DNA from: Deltaproteobacteria bacterium
GTDB lineage: Bacteria; Desulfobacterota; DSM-4660; Desulfatiglandales; HGW-15
Direction: 5' to 3'
Assembly (NCBI GenBank): GCA_020060215.1
Contig: JAGVAP010000113.1
Coordinates: 12,761-76,760, forward strand
DNA: 64,000 nucleotides
Part shown: in pieces, positions 42,719 through 51,335 of the stretch
Layout: each line of letters opens with the position of its first letter
Position numbering within the stretch: position 1 is the stretch's first letter
The notes under the pieces: generated by a model
Database searches by the model: none
Seen by the model: the letters and a program-made list of their open reading frames with translations, nothing else
Told to the model about the DNA's origin: nothing
Program-made: the position numbers and the translations under genes

Positions 42719-43855
42719 ATGGGCAAAGATAATCTCATATTCCTGGAAATGATCGAGTGGTTCGATGAGACGGGCAAGGAACTGGTCCATCGCATTCCGG
42801 AGAAGGGCTCCGGCGAGATCAAGTTCGGCGCCCAGCTCACGGTCCGGGAAAGCCAGGCCGCGGTTTTCTTCTACCAGGGCAAGGCCGTAGAGGCCTTCGG
42901 CCCCGGAAGACATACCCTCAAGACCGCCAATATCCCGATCCTGACCAAGATCGCCAGCATCCCGTGGGCCATGAACAGCCCCCTCCGGGCCGAGGTCTAC
43001 ATGGTCAATCTCAAGGTCTTCACCAACCTGAAATGGGGGACCAGGGACCCGGTGGCCTTCAAGGACTGTGAACTGGGGCTGATCCGGCTCAGGGCTTTTG
43101 GGATGTTCAATCTGCAGGTGGTGCAGCCGGTGCTGTTCATCAACAGCCTGGTAGGCACCCAAGGGATGTTCACCACCGAGGAGATCGAGGACTACCTCAA
43201 CAAGGTCATCGTCTCCAGGTTCAACGACTACATGGGCCACACCATCGACTCCGTCGTGAACCTGCCCTCCAAGTACGATGAGCTCTCCGAAGGCCTCCAG
43301 AAAAGGGTCCAGCAGGACTTCAGCCATTTCGGCATGGCCCTGACCCATCTCTACATCAATTCCATAACACCTCCTCCCGAGGTGCAGCAGGCGATCGACG
43401 ACCGCGCCCGCATGGGCGTCTTTCAGGATATGAACAAGTTGATGCAGATGAAGGCGGCCATGGCCATGGAAAAGGCGGCGGGGGCGGAAGGTGGTGCGGC
43501 GGATGGGATGGGCATGGGCATGGGGCTCATGATGCCGGCCATGTTCGCCCAGTTTTTTTCAGGGACCAAGGCCGATCAGGCCCAACCCGGGGCGACCGCC
43601 TCCTGTCCGGAATGTCGGGCCCAGTTGGGTCCAAGCGCCCGGTTCTGCCCCCAGTGCGGTCATCAGCAGGTCGTCTTTCAGCAATGCCCGAAATGCGGAA
43701 AGAATCTGGCCCCCAGCGCCAGGTTCTGCTCTCGCTGCGGCCTGGCCGTGACCGAGAAGCCGAAACCCAGGATCTGCGCCCAGTGCGGGGCGGAGAACCT
43801 TCCGGGCTCCATGTTCTGCAATGAATGCGGGGAGAAACTGGAAAACAGGTCGTGA
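42719..43855 (+). CDS. SPFH-domain protein with C-terminal zinc ribbons
   Basis: 378 residues. The first 240 resemble the YdjI/virion-core-like SPFH branch (GSGEIKFGAQLTVRESQAAV, MGHTIDSVVNLPSKYDELSE, ITPPPEVQQAIDDRARMGVF). A Met/Ala/Gly-rich hinge (about 250-285) connects to three zinc-ribbon pairs: CPECRA/CPQCGH, CPKCGK/CSRCGL and CAQCGA/CNECGE. No membrane helix is evident, so membrane contact would be peripheral. A GAGGAGG site precedes the ATG. It is the first of three genes, followed by another zinc-ribbon protein and an unusual Hsp70, all co-directional. The role of the set is unknown. Confidence 0.85.
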   Translation: MGKDNLIFLEMIEWFDETGKELVHRIPEKGSGEIKFGAQLTVRESQAAVFFYQGKAVEAFGPGRHTLKTANIPILTKIASIPWAMNSPLRAEVYMVNLKVFTNLKWGTRDPVAFKDCELGLIRLRAFGMFNLQVVQPVLFINSLVGTQGMFTTEEIEDYLNKVIVSRFNDYMGHTIDSVVNLPSKYDELSEGLQKRVQQDFSHFGMALTHLYINSITPPPEVQQAIDDRARMGVFQDMNKLMQMKAAMAMEKAAGAEGGAADGMGMGMGLMMPAMFAQFFSGTKADQAQPGATASCPECRAQLGPSARFCPQCGHQQVVFQQCPKCGKNLAPSARFCSRCGLAVTEKPKPRICAQCGAENLPGSMFCNECGEKLENRS

Positions 43856-43962
43856 ACGTGTATCGTGAGCGTGAAAGGATAACCTCAGGCAGGCTTTTTC
43901 GCGTGCACGTATACGTTCCACGTACACGATCTCTATCGTAACTTACCGGTTAATCCTTCCAC

Positions 43963-45198
43963 ATGGGACAAGCAACCAGAGTTCTGATCGAACACCAGTG
44001 CCCCCAGTGCGGTGCGCCTGCCACCCTCGAGGAAACCGACCGGCTATTCAGCTGCAGGTTCTGCCGCGTAAAGTCGTTTCTCACCCACAGCAATTTTTTC
44101 CATTACCTCCTTCCGCACACCACCAGGGGGGCAGAGGAAGTGGTCTATCTCCCTTACTGGAGGTTAAAGGGAATATTCTTCTGGAGCCTTCGATCCGGCA
44201 TCAAACACAGGATCGTGGACGTGAGCTGGCAGGCACTCTCCTCTCCCTATTTTCCGATCTCCCTGGGGCTTCGCAGCCAGACCCTGAAGCTTCGTTTCGT
44301 ATCTCCCGAAGACGCGGGCCGATTCCTGAAGCCGAATGTGACCGTGGCGCAGATGAGGGAGAAGGTAAAGGATTCCTTCCTTTCGCCTGCAGATCATTCT
44401 TACGAGCGGACCCTGATCGGAGAGACCCCCAGCATCATCTACTCCCCCTTTTACATCCGCTCCTGCGTGGTAGACGCCATACTCGACAGAACGGTCTCCG
44501 ATGCGCTTCCGGAAGGGTTCAAGCTCGGGACGAGGACGGAACCCCACCCGAACCGGGAGATTCGTTTCATCCCGGCCCTGTGCCCAAAGTGCGGCTGGGA
44601 TCTCGACGGGGAAAGGGATTCTCTGGTCCTTCACTGCAGGAATTGCCGCGTCCTGTACCAGGCGGGAAACGGCCGTTTCAAACCGATCCGGGTCGCCCAT
44701 CTGCCGGCCGCGGGAGAAGGACACCTCTTTCTCCCTTTCTATCGGATCGAGGCAGAGACCTCAGGCATCCGGCTGAATTCTTTCGCGGACCTTGTCCTGC
44801 ACGCGAATCTCCCGAAGGTGGTCCGGAAGGAATGGGAGGAACTCCCCTTCCACTTCTGGTCTCCCGCGTTCAAGGTCAGGCCGGAGGATTTCCTGCGGTT
44901 TGCCAGGAACCTGACCCTTTCCCAGCCCCAGGCCACGCTCCTGCCGGGGCTGCCGAGCGGCACTCTTTCCCCGGTCACCCTTTCCGTCTCCGAAGCCGCA
45001 GAGGGGCTGAAGATCCATCTCGCCGGCTTTATAAAGCCGGCCCAGGTGATGCTGCCCAGGCTCCAGGAGATCACGATCAAGCCCCGGAAGGGACTGCTGG
45101 TCTATATCCCCTTCCAGCAGAAGGGGAGCGACCTCACCCACCCCGACTTCCAGCTCCGGATCAACAGAAACCTCCTCAGGTTTGCGAAGCACCTGTGA
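43963..45198 (+). CDS. zinc-ribbon protein of unknown function
   Basis: 411 residues, soluble. Two cysteine modules are visible: CPQCGAPATLEE ... FSCRFCRVKSFL at the N-terminus and LCPKCGWDLDGE ... LHCRNCRVLYQAG near residue 210. The rest is rich in aromatic, Pro and Arg residues (VVYLPYWRLKGIFFWSLRSG, HLFLPFYRIEAETS), with a repeated L-P-(F/Y)-(Y/W)-R-(L/I) motif following each zinc module, so the protein is probably an internal duplication. I do not recognise a named family. It lies between the SPFH and Hsp70 genes, about 105 bp after the former. Confidence 0.65.
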   Translation: MGQATRVLIEHQCPQCGAPATLEETDRLFSCRFCRVKSFLTHSNFFHYLLPHTTRGAEEVVYLPYWRLKGIFFWSLRSGIKHRIVDVSWQALSSPYFPISLGLRSQTLKLRFVSPEDAGRFLKPNVTVAQMREKVKDSFLSPADHSYERTLIGETPSIIYSPFYIRSCVVDAILDRTVSDALPEGFKLGTRTEPHPNREIRFIPALCPKCGWDLDGERDSLVLHCRNCRVLYQAGNGRFKPIRVAHLPAAGEGHLFLPFYRIEAETSGIRLNSFADLVLHANLPKVVRKEWEELPFHFWSPAFKVRPEDFLRFARNLTLSQPQATLLPGLPSGTLSPVTLSVSEAAEGLKIHLAGFIKPAQVMLPRLQEITIKPRKGLLVYIPFQQKGSDLTHPDFQLRINRNLLRFAKHL

Positions 45199-45437
45199 TG
45201 TCCCTGGTCAGAAGAGCACGAAGGTGAAATGGATCCGTGATTAGTTCCGCAATGGTGAAACGTATCCTACGGTTTGCGCCGCCATCTCCAATGACCCGAA
45301 TCGATGGGGTTCCGCTACGCTCCACCATCCTGCAACGTTGCCGAACGACCCATGACCAAGGACAAAGAACGAACAAGGACTTGACATTTCCCTCCTCGAT
45401 ATCGCAAGTCTAAAGGCAGAGAGGAGGTACTCTCTTT

Positions 45438-46970
45438 ATGCGTTTAGGAATAGATTTCGGCACCACCCGGACGGTGGTGGCCGCCGCTGAAAACGGGAAT
45501 TACCCTGTGTGCACTTTTTTGTGGAATGGGGAGCAGAGGGATTATATCCCCAGCCTGGCGGCCCTCAAGGGCGATTCACTCTTCTTCGGCTGGGAGGCTG
45601 TGGAGCGGCTGAATGATCCGGACGCCCATGTGCTCAGGTCCATGAAGCGTTTGGCGCAGCAGCTCGATCCGGACGGACTTGTGCAAGTATCCCCGGATTT
45701 TCAGATCCCGCTCCTGGATCTCCTTACGCTCTTCTTTCGCCACCTCATGCATATGGTGAAGAGGAATGGGAGCCTTTTCCTGAAGAAAGGCGAAAGGCTG
45801 GAGGCCATGGTGGCCACACCGGCAAACGCCTGCAGCAACCAGCGCTACCTCACCATGGAGGCCTTCCGCAGGGCAGGCGTTCGCGTGATCGGGGCCATGA
45901 ACGAACCTTCGGCCGCAGCCGTGGAGTTTGCCAGCCGCTACCTCGGCAACCTCGGGCCCAGGAGCCCGAAGAGGTACATGGTGGTTTATGACCTGGGCGG
46001 CGGCACCTTCGATACCTCCGCGGTGGCACTGGCCGACCGCAATTATGAGGTCATCGGACATGCCGGCGTAGGGAGGCTGGGAGGAGACGACTTTGACGAG
46101 GTGATCCTGGAGTTGACCCTCGAAAGGCTCGGCATCCCGCGAAACCGACTGACCCCGGGTGAGGAGGTCCGTCTGCTCGAGGAGTGCCGCGAAAGAAAGG
46201 AAGGCCTCAAGGCAAACACGAGGAAAATGGTGGTGGACCCTGGTCCTGCCCTCCGGAAAGAGGATCCGGTGGTGATCGAGACACGCGAGATCTACGGTCG
46301 ATGTGAAACGCTGGTGCTGCAGTCCATGCAGAAACTGGAGGAGGTGTTTTCGCTCCTCCCTCGCGTCCCGGACATCGACCCGGTCAAGAGCCTGGCCGCG
46401 ATCTACCTGGTGGGAGGATCGGTCTCCTTCCCGCCGGTAGCGCGAAAGATCAGGGAGGTGTATGCGAACAAGGTGAAAGCGGCTCCCATGCCGCATGCAG
46501 CGACGGCTATCGGCCTTTCCATCGCGGCCGACCCCGGCGCCAGGATCAGCATGCGCGAGACCGTTTCCCGCCACTTCGGCGTTTGGAGGGAGTCGGAACA
46601 GGGGCGCCAAAAGGTTTTCGATCCGATCTTCGGCAAGGACAGGCAGGTGGATGCGGCCACAGGGCTCCTGGAGGCTCACCGAACCTACCGGCCGGCCCAC
46701 AACATCGGGCATTTCCGCTTCATGGAATGCAGTTCCCTTGGTGATCTCGGACAGCCCCTGGGGGACATCGCCGTCTGGAAGGAAACCTTTTTCCCCTACG
46801 ATCCTCACCTGCAGGACCGGAAGGATCTGGCCCGCATCCCCGTGGAGAACCGCCCCGACCTCATGTCTCAGGAGGTCACGGAAACCTACTCATACGATGG
46901 GGAGGGGAGAATTCGAGTCCGGATCGAGAACCGCACATCCAGCTATCGGAAGATGTTCGATCTGGGGTGA
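45438..46970 (+). CDS. Hsp70-family protein, short form
   Basis: 510 residues, against about 640 for DnaK. The actin-like ATPase domain is complete: phosphate 1 LGIDFGTTRTVVAAA, connect 1 GAMNEPSAAAVEFA, phosphate 2 VVYDLGGGTFDTSAVAL, and AIYLVGGSVSFPPV for adenosine. The usual substrate-binding domain and lid are reduced to about 130 residues after residue 380. That segment (FRFMECSSLGDLGQPLGDIA, YSYDGEGRIRVRIENRTSSY) still resembles a beta-sandwich core. It would bind ATP; the client is unknown. GGAGG precedes the ATG. No dnaJ or grpE is adjacent; the J-domain protein at 18322 is a distant possibility. Confidence 0.88.
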   Translation: MRLGIDFGTTRTVVAAAENGNYPVCTFLWNGEQRDYIPSLAALKGDSLFFGWEAVERLNDPDAHVLRSMKRLAQQLDPDGLVQVSPDFQIPLLDLLTLFFRHLMHMVKRNGSLFLKKGERLEAMVATPANACSNQRYLTMEAFRRAGVRVIGAMNEPSAAAVEFASRYLGNLGPRSPKRYMVVYDLGGGTFDTSAVALADRNYEVIGHAGVGRLGGDDFDEVILELTLERLGIPRNRLTPGEEVRLLEECRERKEGLKANTRKMVVDPGPALRKEDPVVIETREIYGRCETLVLQSMQKLEEVFSLLPRVPDIDPVKSLAAIYLVGGSVSFPPVARKIREVYANKVKAAPMPHAATAIGLSIAADPGARISMRETVSRHFGVWRESEQGRQKVFDPIFGKDRQVDAATGLLEAHRTYRPAHNIGHFRFMECSSLGDLGQPLGDIAVWKETFFPYDPHLQDRKDLARIPVENRPDLMSQEVTETYSYDGEGRIRVRIENRTSSYRKMFDLG

Positions 46971-47014
46971 TCGTACTGCCCTTGTGAGATAGGCACCTGG
47001 CGCTGGAGGTTGAC

Positions 47015-47893
47015 ATGGAAAAAGAGATCATCACCTTGCTTACGGCCCATCTGGAGCGGGCGATGGATTGGACGTTGACCAGCGGCTTGAGGATCATCCT
47101 GATCGTCGTCCTGGCGCTGATCGCAATCAAGGCCGCAAAGATCTTATCCTCCAAGACGGTGGAGCTCTGCGTGCGGCCGAAGGATAACGGCGAGTTGAAG
47201 AAACGCGCCGATACGCTGGGCGCGTTCATCCGCTATATGCTGGTGATCGCCGTGGTGGTGATTGCGGCCATCATGATCCTGGGTGAGCTGGAGGTGGACA
47301 TCGCCCCCATCCTGGCCGGCGCCGGCGTGGTCGGCCTGGCCATCGGCTTCGGCGCACAAAGCCTCGTCAAGGACTGGCTGAGCGGTTTTTTCATCCTGCT
47401 CGAGGATCAGTACCGGGTCGGTGATGTCGTCGAGGTGGGGGGAAAAGGCGGACTCGTAGAAGAGATCAACCTGCGCATGACGATCCTCCGGGACCTCAGC
47501 GGCAACGTCCACTACGTGCGCAACGGCCTGATCGATACCGTCACCAACATGACCAAGGACTACTCGCGATACGTGTTCAACATAGGGGTGGCCTACCGCG
47601 AGGATGTGGACGAGGTGATCCGGGTGGTCAAAGAGATCGATGAAGAGCTGCGCAATGATCCCGCGTTCAAGGACGACATCCTCCAGCCGCTCGAGGTCAT
47701 GGGGCTCGACCGGTTCGCGGACTCTGCAGTGATCATCAAGGCCAGGACGACCACCAAGCCGATCCAGCAGTGGAGGGTGGGTCGTGAATTCAACCGAAGG
47801 CTCAAGAAGAGATTCGACCAACTCGGCATCGAGATCCCCTTCCCGCATGTGACCTTGTACATGGGCAAGGGGAAGGAAGAGATGAAAGAGTAA
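47015..47893 (+). CDS. MscS-family mechanosensitive channel
   Basis: 292 residues. Three membrane helices (about 25-45, 70-92 and the pore helix near 95-118) are followed by the cytoplasmic beta/alpha vestibule. The pore helix and junction ILAGAGVVGLAIGFGAQSLV match the Gly/Ala-rich TM3 of MscS, and the beta domain has GDVVEVGGKGGLVEEINLRM and VRNGLIDTVTNMTKDYSRYV. It opens under membrane tension to release solutes during osmotic downshock. GGAGG precedes the ATG. A terminator follows at 48075. Confidence 0.95.
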   Translation: MEKEIITLLTAHLERAMDWTLTSGLRIILIVVLALIAIKAAKILSSKTVELCVRPKDNGELKKRADTLGAFIRYMLVIAVVVIAAIMILGELEVDIAPILAGAGVVGLAIGFGAQSLVKDWLSGFFILLEDQYRVGDVVEVGGKGGLVEEINLRMTILRDLSGNVHYVRNGLIDTVTNMTKDYSRYVFNIGVAYREDVDEVIRVVKEIDEELRNDPAFKDDILQPLEVMGLDRFADSAVIIKARTTTKPIQQWRVGREFNRRLKKRFDQLGIEIPFPHVTLYMGKGKEEMKE

Positions 47894-48011
47894 TTTGGAC
47901 AGGATTACAGGATCAACTGGATTTTCGGAAGAAGACGGTTGCGGGCGAAGGTCCCTCCTTGGGACGTGGGACGTACTCGACGCTGGAGCGACCAAATCCA
48001 ATGCTGACCTA

Positions 48012-48050
48012 AGGCGTTCCCACGCGGGAGCGTGGGAACGATGAGACAAG
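48012..48050. repeat. intergenic hairpin repeat, CGTTCCCACGC type
   Basis: CGTTCCCACGC-GGGA-GCGTGGGAACG is a perfect hairpin followed by ATGAGAC. A related unit is at 23985-24020. Confidence 0.7.
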
Positions 48051-48074
48051 ACTACTGTCGCGACCTATCCTGTG

Positions 48075-48100
48075 CCCCCGTTTTGCAGGCGGGGTTTTTT
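48075..48100 (+). terminator. terminator after the mscS-like gene
   Basis: CCCCG-TTTTGCAGG-CGGGG is followed by TTTTTT. It lies between convergent genes. Confidence 0.75.
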
Positions 48101-48145
48101 GCCTGTCTTTCCAGGATCCTGTCGATCCTGTCCAATTCTGTCTTT

Positions 48146-49324
48146 TCAGTTTCCCAGGATTGCATCGACTGCCTTCGAGGCATCCTCCTTTGCGGAGATC
48201 GCCTTCACCGCCTTCGCGAAGTTGGATGTGTCCCCCAGCATGATGCAGCCGATGATCCGATTCCCGTCCACAACGACCTTCTTGTACAGGCCGGCGGAGG
48301 AAACGACCCTGGACTCGAATTGGCCCTCCGGATCGATCTCTCCGGCCGAGGCCACCTCGATCCCGACCACCTTCAAGGTGTTCGCAGGGGTGGTCCCGCT
48401 GTAGACCGCCTCCTGGCCGGCCATGTTGATTCCCGCGACCCTGCCCTGCTCCATGGCAGCGGGCCAGATGCCGTAGGGGACGCCTCTGAATTCCGCCACA
48501 TCCCCCGCTGCGAAGATGTCGGGCCGGCTCGTGCGGAGGTGATCGTCCACCTTGATCCCTTTGTCGTGTTCCAGGTCGAGGTCCCTGGCCAGGGAAAGAT
48601 TGGGGCGGACGCCCGCGGAGATGATGACCATCTCAGAGGGAAGACGCTCTCCATCTTCGAGAGAGACCCCGCTGACCCTGTCGTCCCCTGTGATCTCGCG
48701 CGTCTTGGCGCCCAGCCGGAAAGAGAATCCCATTTCCTCCAGCACCCGTTGCAGCCTTGCGGCCCCGACCACATCCAGCTGGCGAGGAAGGAGCCTGGGG
48801 AAGAACTCCACCACCATGACCTTCTTGCCGAGCTTACGAAGCCCGTTTCCCGCCTCCAGCCCCAGGAGCCCGCCCCCGATCAGGACCGCCCGTTCGCTGT
48901 GGCGCGCCCAATCCGCGATCTCGCGGGCATCCCGGATGGTGCGAAGGGTAAAAACCCCCTTCTTGTCGGCTCCCTGGATCGGCGGGACGAAACAGCTGCT
49001 GCCGGATGCCAGGAGCAGAACATCGAAGGGAAACCTCTCCCCCTTCTCCGTGATCAAGACCTTCATCCCGGCTTCCACGCCGACGACCCTGGTCTGAAGT
49101 CGAAGGTCGATCCGCTGCTCTCGGTGCCAGGACTCGTTCCTGGCGACCAGTTTCTCCTCCTGGATATCGCCCGATATCACCTCCGGAAGTCTGATCCTGT
49201 AGTAGAAAGGCAGCCCTTCCTCGGTCAGGATGGTTATGCTTCCGTCCCTGTCCAGTCTGCGGATCTGCTCTGCCGCGGTCGTCCCCGCAACTCCGTTCCC
49301 AACGATGAGATAGTTCTTCATCAT
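48146..49324 (-). CDS. NAD(P)/FAD-dependent oxidoreductase, rubredoxin-reductase-like
   Basis: 392 residues. Two dinucleotide folds: FAD-binding LIVGNGVAGTTAAEQIRRLD near the N-terminus and NAD(P)-binding ERAVLIGGGLLGLEAGNGLR near residue 145. The FAD C-terminal motif is DIFAAGDVAEFRG. The class includes rubredoxin reductase, nitric-oxide-reductase FlRd reductase and nitrite-reductase-like flavoproteins. With many rubredoxins and FprA encoded 4-13 kb away, it is a candidate electron donor to them, but that is inference. The ATGATG at 49324 follows GGAAGGGG. Confidence 0.9.
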   Translation of the reverse strand: MMKNYLIVGNGVAGTTAAEQIRRLDRDGSITILTEEGLPFYYRIRLPEVISGDIQEEKLVARNESWHREQRIDLRLQTRVVGVEAGMKVLITEKGERFPFDVLLLASGSSCFVPPIQGADKKGVFTLRTIRDAREIADWARHSERAVLIGGGLLGLEAGNGLRKLGKKVMVVEFFPRLLPRQLDVVGAARLQRVLEEMGFSFRLGAKTREITGDDRVSGVSLEDGERLPSEMVIISAGVRPNLSLARDLDLEHDKGIKVDDHLRTSRPDIFAAGDVAEFRGVPYGIWPAAMEQGRVAGINMAGQEAVYSGTTPANTLKVVGIEVASAGEIDPEGQFESRVVSSAGLYKKVVVDGNRIIGCIMLGDTSNFAKAVKAISAKEDASKAVDAILGN

Positions 49325-49466
49325 ATATCCCCTTCCGTTCACATGATTCGCTCTGCGTATCCGTTCAGTGCCTCCTGGAGGATGACGCTCCTGTCCTCAA
49401 CACAACACTTGATCCCCGGGGCGCGCCCGGCTATTCTAAAATAAACTCCATCTCGAGGGATGCCAC

Positions 49467-49904
49467 GTGAAAGTCGTATCGATCTCCACCAGCCGAAAAA
49501 AAGGGACGCGCAAGACACAGGTCGACGAGGCGGTTCTCGTCCAGGATCACGGGTTCGAAGGCGACGCCCATGCAGGGGCATGGCACCGCCAGGTCAGCTT
49601 CCTTGCCGCGGAAAGCATCGAGGCGGCAAGGCAGAAAGGTTTGGATGTCCATTTCGGCGATTTTGCCGAAAACATCGCCACCGAGGGCATCGACTGGCAG
49701 AACGTCCCCATCGGCACGCAATTCGGGATCGGCGACACCGCCCTCGTGGAGGTTACCCAGATCGGCAAGGAATGCCACCAGAAATGCGCCATCTATTACC
49801 TTGCGGGCGATTGCATCATGCCGCGCGAAGGGATCTTCGCCAGGGTCCTCAAGGGAGGTACGATTCGGACAGGCGATGAGATCCGACGGGTTGAAAAACC
49901 GTGA
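49467..49904 (+). CDS. MOSC-domain protein
   Basis: 145 residues covering one MOSC domain. The family cysteine is in IGKECHQKCAIYY, and GFEGDAHAGAWHRQVSFLA and GDFAENIATEGID are typical. MOSC domains bind or transfer sulfur and are found in molybdenum-cofactor-linked proteins such as MOSC/MoaC-type fusions. This short form is common near molybdenum cofactor genes in anaerobes, but none are adjacent here. The start is a GTG with GAGGGA seven bases upstream. It is divergent from the FAD oxidoreductase. Confidence 0.9.
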   Translation: MKVVSISTSRKKGTRKTQVDEAVLVQDHGFEGDAHAGAWHRQVSFLAAESIEAARQKGLDVHFGDFAENIATEGIDWQNVPIGTQFGIGDTALVEVTQIGKECHQKCAIYYLAGDCIMPREGIFARVLKGGTIRTGDEIRRVEKP

Positions 49905-49952
49905 ACGTGGTGTTTGTACGTGCACGTGGGTCACTCCTCGGACGTGCCCGCT

Positions 49953-51254
49953 TCACGTCGTACGTTCGGTTCTCCTGTATATCCTCGCGAGCGTGTGGGG
50001 CGAGATCCCCAGGAGCAGCCCCACCCCCACCACCTGATTGATCCATGTGGTTCTCATCAGCCCCAACTCGCGCCAGCGCCTTCCCGAGGTCACGGCCGAG
50101 GCGGTGGAGATCCCGATTCTTCCTCTCCCGGCGAGGATTCGCACCAGGTAGAAGTCCTCACCCAGGGGCACTTCTCGAAAGCCGCCGGTCGACTCGAATA
50201 CCGAACGCCGCATGAACAGGGCCTGATCCCCGTAAGGGAGCGCCATGAGACTCGACCTGAACCAGGTCGTGAATTCGATCATCCTCATGAAAGGGCACCG
50301 GAGATCGGTCCGGAACCTGAAGGCGCCGGCGGAGACTCTCGGGTCCTGCAGGACCTCGAACACGTGGTCCATGTAATCCCCGGGCAGGCGCGTATCCGCG
50401 TGAAGGAAGAGGAGGACCCTTCCCTTTGCTGCCCCGGCGCCGAGGTTCTGCTGTGCACCCCTTCCCCTGGGGCCTCTCAGCACATTCGCCCCCATGGAAG
50501 CGGCCCTTGCGCATGTCCGGTCCACGCTGCCCCCGTCCACCACCAGGACCTCCGCATCCTCGTTCCATGCGTGGCGGATGGCCGATTCGATGCGGCCCTC
50601 TTCATTCAGCACCGGGATGATCACCGACAGGTAGGGGCGCGCGTGGTCCCAACCGGGGAGGACTTCCCTCAACTGCACAGGAGTATCGACGTCCGTGAGC
50701 GGCTCCAGCAGATGGGTCCTGAGCCCCCTCTCCCGGGCCCGGAGCAGCGTCTCCCGAAACACCCTGTCGTCGCCCCAGGCCATCCCCCGGAACAGATCTT
50801 CGGAACGGCTGAGTCCGATGAGCCAGTAACCTCCGTCCGTGCTCGGGCCGAGGACGAGGTCATGTTCAGAGAGGGCGCCGAAGGCCTCCTCAAGATGGGC
50901 CCCTCTCATCCCGGGGACGTCCGCTCCATGGAGGACCACCCGCCTGCAGCCGTTTCCGAACGCGCGGTCGAAAGCCGCCTTCATTCGGCTCCCCAGATTT
51001 CCCTCCGGCTGCCTGGACAGATGCACGCCGGGGCCAAGCCACCGGCCGACCTTTTTCAATTCACCGTCGGAGCAGACTTCCACTGCGGCCGAGTAACGTC
51101 GGGCGAACCGTTTGACCTTGGACAAGGTCTCTTCCGTCAGACGACGCTGCAACTCGGCCGCCCCTGTTCGCCCGAGAACCGGGATGAGCCTGGTCTTGGT
51201 CCTCCCGGGCACCGGGTAGCGGCAAAACAGGATTACGCGGTCATGAAGGATCAT
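49953..51254 (-). CDS. fused glycosyltransferase: DUF2064 (TIGR04282) plus family 2 (TIGR04283)
   Basis: 433 residues joining two transferases that are often separate neighbouring genes. The first half (LFCRYPVPGRTKTRLIPVLG, LHGADVPGMRGAHL, LGPSTDGGYWLIGLSR) matches the rSAM/selenodomain-associated transferase 1 family (TIGR04282). The second half (YLSVIIPVLNEEGRIESAIR, EVLVVDGGSVDRTCA, LLFLHADTRLPGDY) matches transferase 2 (TIGR04283), with a C-terminal membrane-active stretch. Both act on nucleotide sugars or lipid carriers, probably at the inner membrane. The ATG at 51254 is chosen because upstream sequence is a CACGAAGACA-type intergenic repeat; no good ribosome binding site is visible. 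Confidence 0.85.
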   Translation of the reverse strand: MILHDRVILFCRYPVPGRTKTRLIPVLGRTGAAELQRRLTEETLSKVKRFARRYSAAVEVCSDGELKKVGRWLGPGVHLSRQPEGNLGSRMKAAFDRAFGNGCRRVVLHGADVPGMRGAHLEEAFGALSEHDLVLGPSTDGGYWLIGLSRSEDLFRGMAWGDDRVFRETLLRARERGLRTHLLEPLTDVDTPVQLREVLPGWDHARPYLSVIIPVLNEEGRIESAIRHAWNEDAEVLVVDGGSVDRTCARAASMGANVLRGPRGRGAQQNLGAGAAKGRVLLFLHADTRLPGDYMDHVFEVLQDPRVSAGAFRFRTDLRCPFMRMIEFTTWFRSSLMALPYGDQALFMRRSVFESTGGFREVPLGEDFYLVRILAGRGRIGISTASAVTSGRRWRELGLMRTTWINQVVGVGLLLGISPHTLARIYRRTERTT

Positions 51255-51335
51255 CGGAAACTGGATCGGCCGCGAAGACAAGAAGACACCAAGAAAGCCT
51301 GGTTCTTCGTGTCTTCGTGCCTTTGTGGCGGAGTT

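Noticed and set aside
45370..45437. CIRCE or sigma-32 promoter before the short Hsp70
   Set aside because: No TTAGCACTC inverted repeat is present; a TTGACA exists at 45381 but no convincing -10 follows at the right distance.
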